A stretch of 64,000 nucleotides of DNA from Adenanthera pavonina (lineage: Eukaryota > Streptophyta > Magnoliopsida > Fabales > Fabaceae), in the NCBI GenBank assembly GCA_026686845.1, contig JAIVEN010000015.1:21557501-21621500 (forward strand). The letters are read 5' to 3'. The notes under the pieces are model-generated. The model had not been told where the DNA came from. It saw nothing but the letters and a program-made list of their open reading frames with translations, and searched no databases. The position numbers and the translations under genes were made by a program. Shown here piece by piece: positions 59,641 through 64,000 of the stretch; the first letter of the stretch is position 1, and the number at the start of each line of letters is the position of its first letter.

Positions 59641-60420
59641 AAAAAAGCTAAGATAGAAAGAATATATTAGAACTAAAGAAATAGAAAAAGAAAGTGAAAA
59701 AATTTCTCTATTCATATCCATAATAGTACGATTGAGAATTCATTCTTCCCTCCAAACAAATTGAACTCTGTTAAGCCTATAAGAGTAGTGTATCAAGAAC
59801 TATAATGAGATATGACTGGTTCTTGACCAAAGAAAAGCATGGGAGAAAGAAATCCAGAATGAGCACACTAATAACACCTAACGCCGGACCAGGAAAATGT
59901 TCTTATAATCTACTCCTCCTTCCCTATTCTATTGATTGATTATGCCACATTTGAGGACACTTGAAAGTTCAGGAGGTCAAGTAGGATCTCTTTAAAATAT
60001 GGACTTTGAGATACATGGGCTTTGAGACTTTGTTGGATCTTGCTCATTTTTCCAGACCCATGTTTCCCCTCTAATAAGTCTGTAAGCCTTTTGAAGGGGG
60101 ACAGATTTGGAGTCCTAAAGTAATCTTCTGAATGTGATCTGTTATAAAGAAGTATTGTAAATACGTTACCATATTTGTCGTTTAGGCTGGGTTCAAAGCA
60201 CCAACAGCTTCCCCGGCACATTCACTGACTGGAATAAGATCAACAAAAGACTGATTGTGTAAGAAGGCAAAAGAAGGATACATATAACTAATAGTGGAGA
60301 AATGGTCAAAACTATCTTTTTTAATAATAGGTGAACGAAGAAATTTTTTATAGTATAAAAATCTTGAAAAAAAAGAACGAATTAAGGCCAAAAGTACAAA
60401 AAAAAAGCAATAACAGGGTT
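59641..60420 (-). other. Mitochondrion-like flank of atp6, with two unrecognised reading frames
   Basis: Minus-strand frames 60391-60182 and 60221-59940 overlap around VSECAGEAVGALNP and look like one older reading frame broken by a shift. The composition and position upstream of atp6 suggest a mitochondrial open reading frame or a long atp6 leader. I cannot name the product. Confidence 0.35.
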
Positions 60421-60552
60421 GTCATTGAGATTTTATCATTGCCTTCCTTATCAAAGAGGGGCCCCTTCGGGAGCAGGGTTTATCTTAATATCGATTTCTT
60501 TTAGTCTATTATTTATACATGCTAATCCACTCTCTTATGGATCACCTACTAC

Positions 60553-60725
60553 GTGCCTGTTTGGTTTTCCTTTTTGGAAACCAAACTGTACTTTCTAACC
60601 ATCATTTTCTCCTTTTTCATCCAAACAGTTTTTCAGTAAACTTCTCTACTTTTATCCAAACTTTATTTTTGTAAACTGTGGTTATTCTGAAAGTACTTTT
60701 ACAAAAAGACAAACCAAACGGGCAC
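60553..60725. mobile_element. Short MITE inside the mitochondrial insertion, 173 bp
   Basis: It starts GTGCCTGTTTGGTTTTCC and ends CAAACCAAACGGGCAC; the first 12 bases pair with one mismatch. TAC flanks both sides (60550-60552 and 60726-60728), a 3-bp target duplication as in PIF/Harbinger-type elements. Non-coding. Its presence shows this segment has lived in the nucleus. Confidence 0.75.
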
Positions 60726-61480
60726 TACATTGGAAAGATAGAGGGATGCCTTTGAAATTGTCACTTAATAAAGAAAATACTTTCGATAGGATCTTTATTC
60801 AGCTAAAGTGAAAGAAAACACTTTTTTCTTTACTTACACAATTTTCTTGAATCGACACCAATGTCAGCCTGATATGCATGCTTAGGGCAAGGTATAGGAA
60901 AAAAAAAAAAAGAAAGACTTCACGCTTAAACTACGGGATAGACTAGTGGAATAAAAGTCACATCCATATGGGAATAACCCTTGTTCGTAAACCCTGCTAT
61001 CTTAGGCTATATGAGTCTTCCTTAAATGAGTGAAATGCTCGAAAGAGTAGCCTATGGGAGATAGCTTATCTTTTCTATCTTCTTAATAACAAGCAAAGAA
61101 GCAGGAAAGCTAGCCACCCTGATTCCTTCTTACTAAATGTTAGGTAATGTCCTTTGGCGTGGTGCAAGAGAGAGAAAGTCTTATTTAGTAGTTGACTTTA
61201 TTCCCTTTCATGGGATCACAAGTGGAATTCTTCAAAGTCTTTCCTCAGAGAGCACAAAAGTTGATCAATTAGGAAATAGCTGCTAAGAGGGATGACTCAT
61301 CCTTAACCCTCATCTAAAACCTAGCAAACAGATCATTGTAAGCTAGGTGAACTAGAGGATAGATAGCCCTCGCTTTTCCTCAAATTGCATAAAAAGAAGG
61401 CTCTGGAGAGAAATCTTGCCTACTCTTGTTGTGCGACTTTCTCTTATAGGGGTATATTTTCTCTAACTTGACTCAGCTTG

Positions 61481-61553
61481 ACCTACTTGACTTAGATGTT
61501 AAAGTATCGTTTTCATACGGTGATAGTCATTGGTTCAAATCGAATAGTAGGTA
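61481..61553 (+). pseudogene. trnM: trnM(CAU) relic, plastid-type
   Basis: The 73 bases open ACCTACTTGACTTAG and close GGTTCAAATCGAATAGTAGGT, giving a 7-bp acceptor stem (ACCTACT / AGTAGGT), a T-loop GGTTCAAATC and anticodon loop TTCATAC (CAU). This is the plastid elongator-Met tRNA pattern, common as an import in plant mitochondrial genomes. The D arm and anticodon stem are worn (several mismatches and wobble pairs), so function is unlikely. Confidence 0.75.
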
Positions 61554-63120
61554 AAACCAGCTAAAAGCCCTGCTTTTGCTAGATGACGGCAAGTATAGAC
61601 TGGTGGAGTCAACTGAAAAACCAAAACATTGGTTGCTTCCACTTGTGGCCCTTTTCGATTGCTTTGTTAATATCAGGGAACCCGAATATGACCTCTTCTT
61701 CTCTTCATGTATATGGGCCCCTGTCTCTAGTAGACAAACAAGTTCAAGCTGAAGAAAGGAGCGAGAGAGAGTTGATACTCAACTCACCTCCCTCTTCCAC
61801 AACTAGGTGAAGACAAGGGGGTTAAAACCCCAACGGGAAACCTTTCTCCGCTTTGTACAATATTTTTGTGAAACTCTCTCTCAGACATTTTAGCTCCTGC
61901 CTCCGTAAGCAAAAAGGTTTCAAAGATACTAGGCTACCAAGTGAAAGTGAACAGCCTCAAGCAAATCTTCTGGAGAGTATACTGGTTGTAGCCAAACAAC
62001 AAAAAAAAGAAAGCATATGAACATTGTGGATATTAAAAAGTTCTTTGAAGCAACATAAGAACCTAAAAAACATAGAATGATGGTTCTACAAGAAGAGAAG
62101 AAATGTCACTTGAGTTCCATAAAAGAAAGGAAAAAAGAAAAAGCCATGATGATCAGGAAAAGGTAGTGTTGGTTTGTGGCCCTATTTGCCAACATTTCAT
62201 ATAGTTAATGGATGGAGCCCTCGCATCATATTTTCTTCCGAAAAGAAGAATTTGGCGCAGATATGATTGAATAACTAGGTTCTTCATATATGGATCATCA
62301 CATTAATATCGCGCCATGGCACAAAGAAAGAAAGCATGAAAGCACTAATAGATCAATTAATTATGGGAACACATGAAAATATGAGAACCATATATATAGG
62401 CTTGCAAAAGTCGAAACACCAATTATTCTTTCTATAACTCGATTTACTGGTTTTTATATTGCGGACTGGCTCCCAAGCTTTCTTGCTACCTTTACCTGTC
62501 CCACTACTTTCATTACTAGCGCCTTCGCCTTTGCTAGTGGTTTTGTGGATTCACCTAGTTATCCCTGGGGCTCTATGCCCTTATAGAGTAATAGGTAGTT
62601 CTGAATTAATGAGCTCTGTTGCCCCCCGTATAATGACTCTCTATTGCATTTACTTAGTTGTTTGCTCCTGCCTTTGTATCTACTATTAATGAATCTACTA
62701 TGGGGTGAAACAACCACTAAAATTGCCTTTTACCATATTGCTTATATGAATATCTTCAAGTTGCAGATCCAAAGCAAGTAGTTGCTTTAGTATAGCCAGT
62801 TGATTCCAACAATTCTATTGATGAAGTAGTTAATGAAGAAAGACATGGTTGAGTCAGTCGAAGAAGCAAATGCTCTTGCCTTAAGGAAGCATACACCAAC
62901 TGTGAATTAGAGAGATCTAACTTACATTCATTAATCATCTCGTAGGAATTTTCTGGTAGGTCAAAAGAGCAATTTGGAAGACTCTCTAGAAAGATGTCTA
63001 CTCCCGAATAAAAAGATTTCATTGCATCAACAAAGTGTAGTGGTCTAATTACATAAGCTCATCAATTTGTCGGCTATGAAAGAGAGGGCACTTCTAAGCT
63101 AAATCAATCTTGAGACTACT

Positions 63121-63710
63121 AAAAAAAAAAAAACTTCATGCCTGGTAGGCTCAATAGGTGTTTAATCTAAAAAAACTATTAAAGCTAATACAAGGGTGTT
63201 CAATCTACCCAGTAACCTAGTAGGCTCAATCCTACCCGACATACTGGGTTAGTTTAGAGACCAGGTAGGTCCGAGTTGAAGTCAAACCTGGTCTTGCCAA
63301 ATCCCGTTATATATATCATTTTATATATTTTAAAATTTTTTTATAAATGTTAATTTTATATGATATTTTTCTTGATATATCATATTAATAAATTTGCTAT
63401 ACCATTATTGTAAATATTTTAAAATTAATTTTTTTATTTTAAAATATTTTTTAAGATCAGGCGAATTCCGATCTTGTATATCTGGCTGTTCCCACTTGTT
63501 CTCACAAAGATCAGATATCAGATTGATTATCAACTCAATCTTTGTATATTCTTAAAATTACCCAGCAATGAGATTGTCACATAAACTATTATTTTCACTT
63601 ATGTATTTCACTTATGTCAATAGAATAATACTCTTTCTTATCAATTAATAAATAAACTAATTCTTACCTTGTACGAGTGATAAGAAAAGACCTTTGTTAG
63701 GGGGACTTTG
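63121..63710. other. AT-rich nuclear-type repeat, unassigned
   Basis: Starts with a poly-A run (63121-63132). GGTAGGCTCAAT recurs (63145 and 63219) and ACCCAGTA / TACTGGGT form inverted pieces. No gene. Confidence 0.35.
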
Positions 63711-64000
63711 ATAGCCTGTTTGGATTTGAAAAAATAAGCACTTATGGAGCCCATAAGTGCTTATGTGGTGGAGTTGCCAAACAGAAACAGCTTTTCAATA
63801 AGCACTTATGCCTCAAATAAGTGCTTATGGAAGAAGCTGATTTTTTCAGCTTATGATAATCACTTATCCTCCCATAATCACTTATTTCATTTTTCCTTCT
63901 CAATATCCACCTAATAATCACTTAAACCCCAATATCCAAACACACTTCTTTTCTCAAAATCACTTATGAGGTAAAAATATCCAAACAGAAATCACTTTTG
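63711..64000. mobile_element. Partial MITE-like element at the window edge
   Basis: Begins AGCCTGTTTGGATTTG and contains many copies of CACTTATG / CATAAGTG. The last 60 bases read ATATCCAAACA twice in the opposite sense, as expected for the matching inverted end. It resembles the terminal region of the Harbinger element at 41420-41557. The right end is outside the window or at its last base. Confidence 0.5.

Larger units (their letters stand above)
60421..63120. other. Mitochondrion-like non-coding DNA
   Basis: Balanced composition, scattered short readable pieces and phrases such as GGGGCCCCTTCGGGAGC are typical of plant mitochondrial spacers. Apart from the tRNA relic and the MITE, I recognise no gene. 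Frames at 61583-61810, 62459-62689 and 63022-62756 have no family resemblance that I can support. Confidence 0.45.

Noticed and set aside
62459..62689. 76-codon hydrophobic plus-strand frame in mitochondrion-like DNA
   Set aside because: I considered a mitochondrial membrane subunit, but no motif of a known mitochondrial gene is present.
1..64000. CRISPR arrays, operons, bacterial-type systems
   Set aside because: The window is plant nuclear DNA; the repeats found are transposon-derived and no prokaryotic gene organisation is present.

Overview
The window is nuclear DNA of a flowering plant, almost certainly a eudicot. It is AT-rich, its genes carry GT-AG introns, and the gene families are plant-specific: a NAC factor with a membrane anchor, HIPP metallochaperone-like proteins, an ILR1-like auxin-conjugate hydrolase, a plastid mTERF, a LITTLE ZIPPER relic and Copia, PIF/Harbinger, Stowaway and Mutator-type elements. 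I cannot name the species. Exon borders were placed by hand from splice signals; for every multi-exon gene the exon lengths add up to an open frame.

Layout. 1-1500: a degenerate repeat with a recurring TTCGAATTTT / TTCGTCTGTCAG unit. 2480-6164 (-): six-exon gene for a plant-conserved protein of unknown function; a MITE-like repeat supplies its stop codon. 6480-9858: AT-rich spacer with a 1.2 kb fold-back element split by a Stowaway MITE. 9859-10071 (+): ZPR-like microprotein locus broken by an in-frame stop. 11424-12973 (-): HMA-domain protein without CxxC. 16364-18205 (-): two-HMA isoprenylated protein (HIPP). 22746-25396 (-): ILR1-like amidohydrolase. 26402-29833 (-): membrane-tethered NAC factor.

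31100-41557: a dead PIF/Harbinger transposon (SANT/Myb-like ORF1 plus DDE transposase) into which a very young Copia retrotransposon has jumped (34679-40465; 640-bp LTRs that read as identical; target duplication GAAAA). This nest is the most interesting part. The Copia lacks a TGG-type tRNA primer site beside its 5' LTR and instead has a perfect 14-nt match to the complement of its own LTR. Each U3 also has five TTCATGAA palindromes that fit the heat-shock-element pattern TTCnnGAA.

41558-46090: AT-rich spacer with two more fold-back elements. 46827-48404 (+): plastid mTERF4/BSM/RUG2-like gene with a 5'-UTR intron. 50522-53948 (-): ten-exon EEP phosphatase/nuclease with an EF-hand, like Arabidopsis At1g02270. 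54900-63120: a mosaic of a Gypsy protease/G-patch relic, a LINE remnant without reverse transcriptase, a mitochondrial atp6 pseudogene, other mitochondrion-like DNA, a plastid-type trnM(CAU) relic and a later MITE. It is best read as a nuclear insertion of mitochondrial DNA (NUMT) mixed with retroelement relics. 63711-64000: the start of another MITE-like element running off the window.

The host genes form no pathway cluster. The two HMA genes are neighbours on the same strand but differ in structure.
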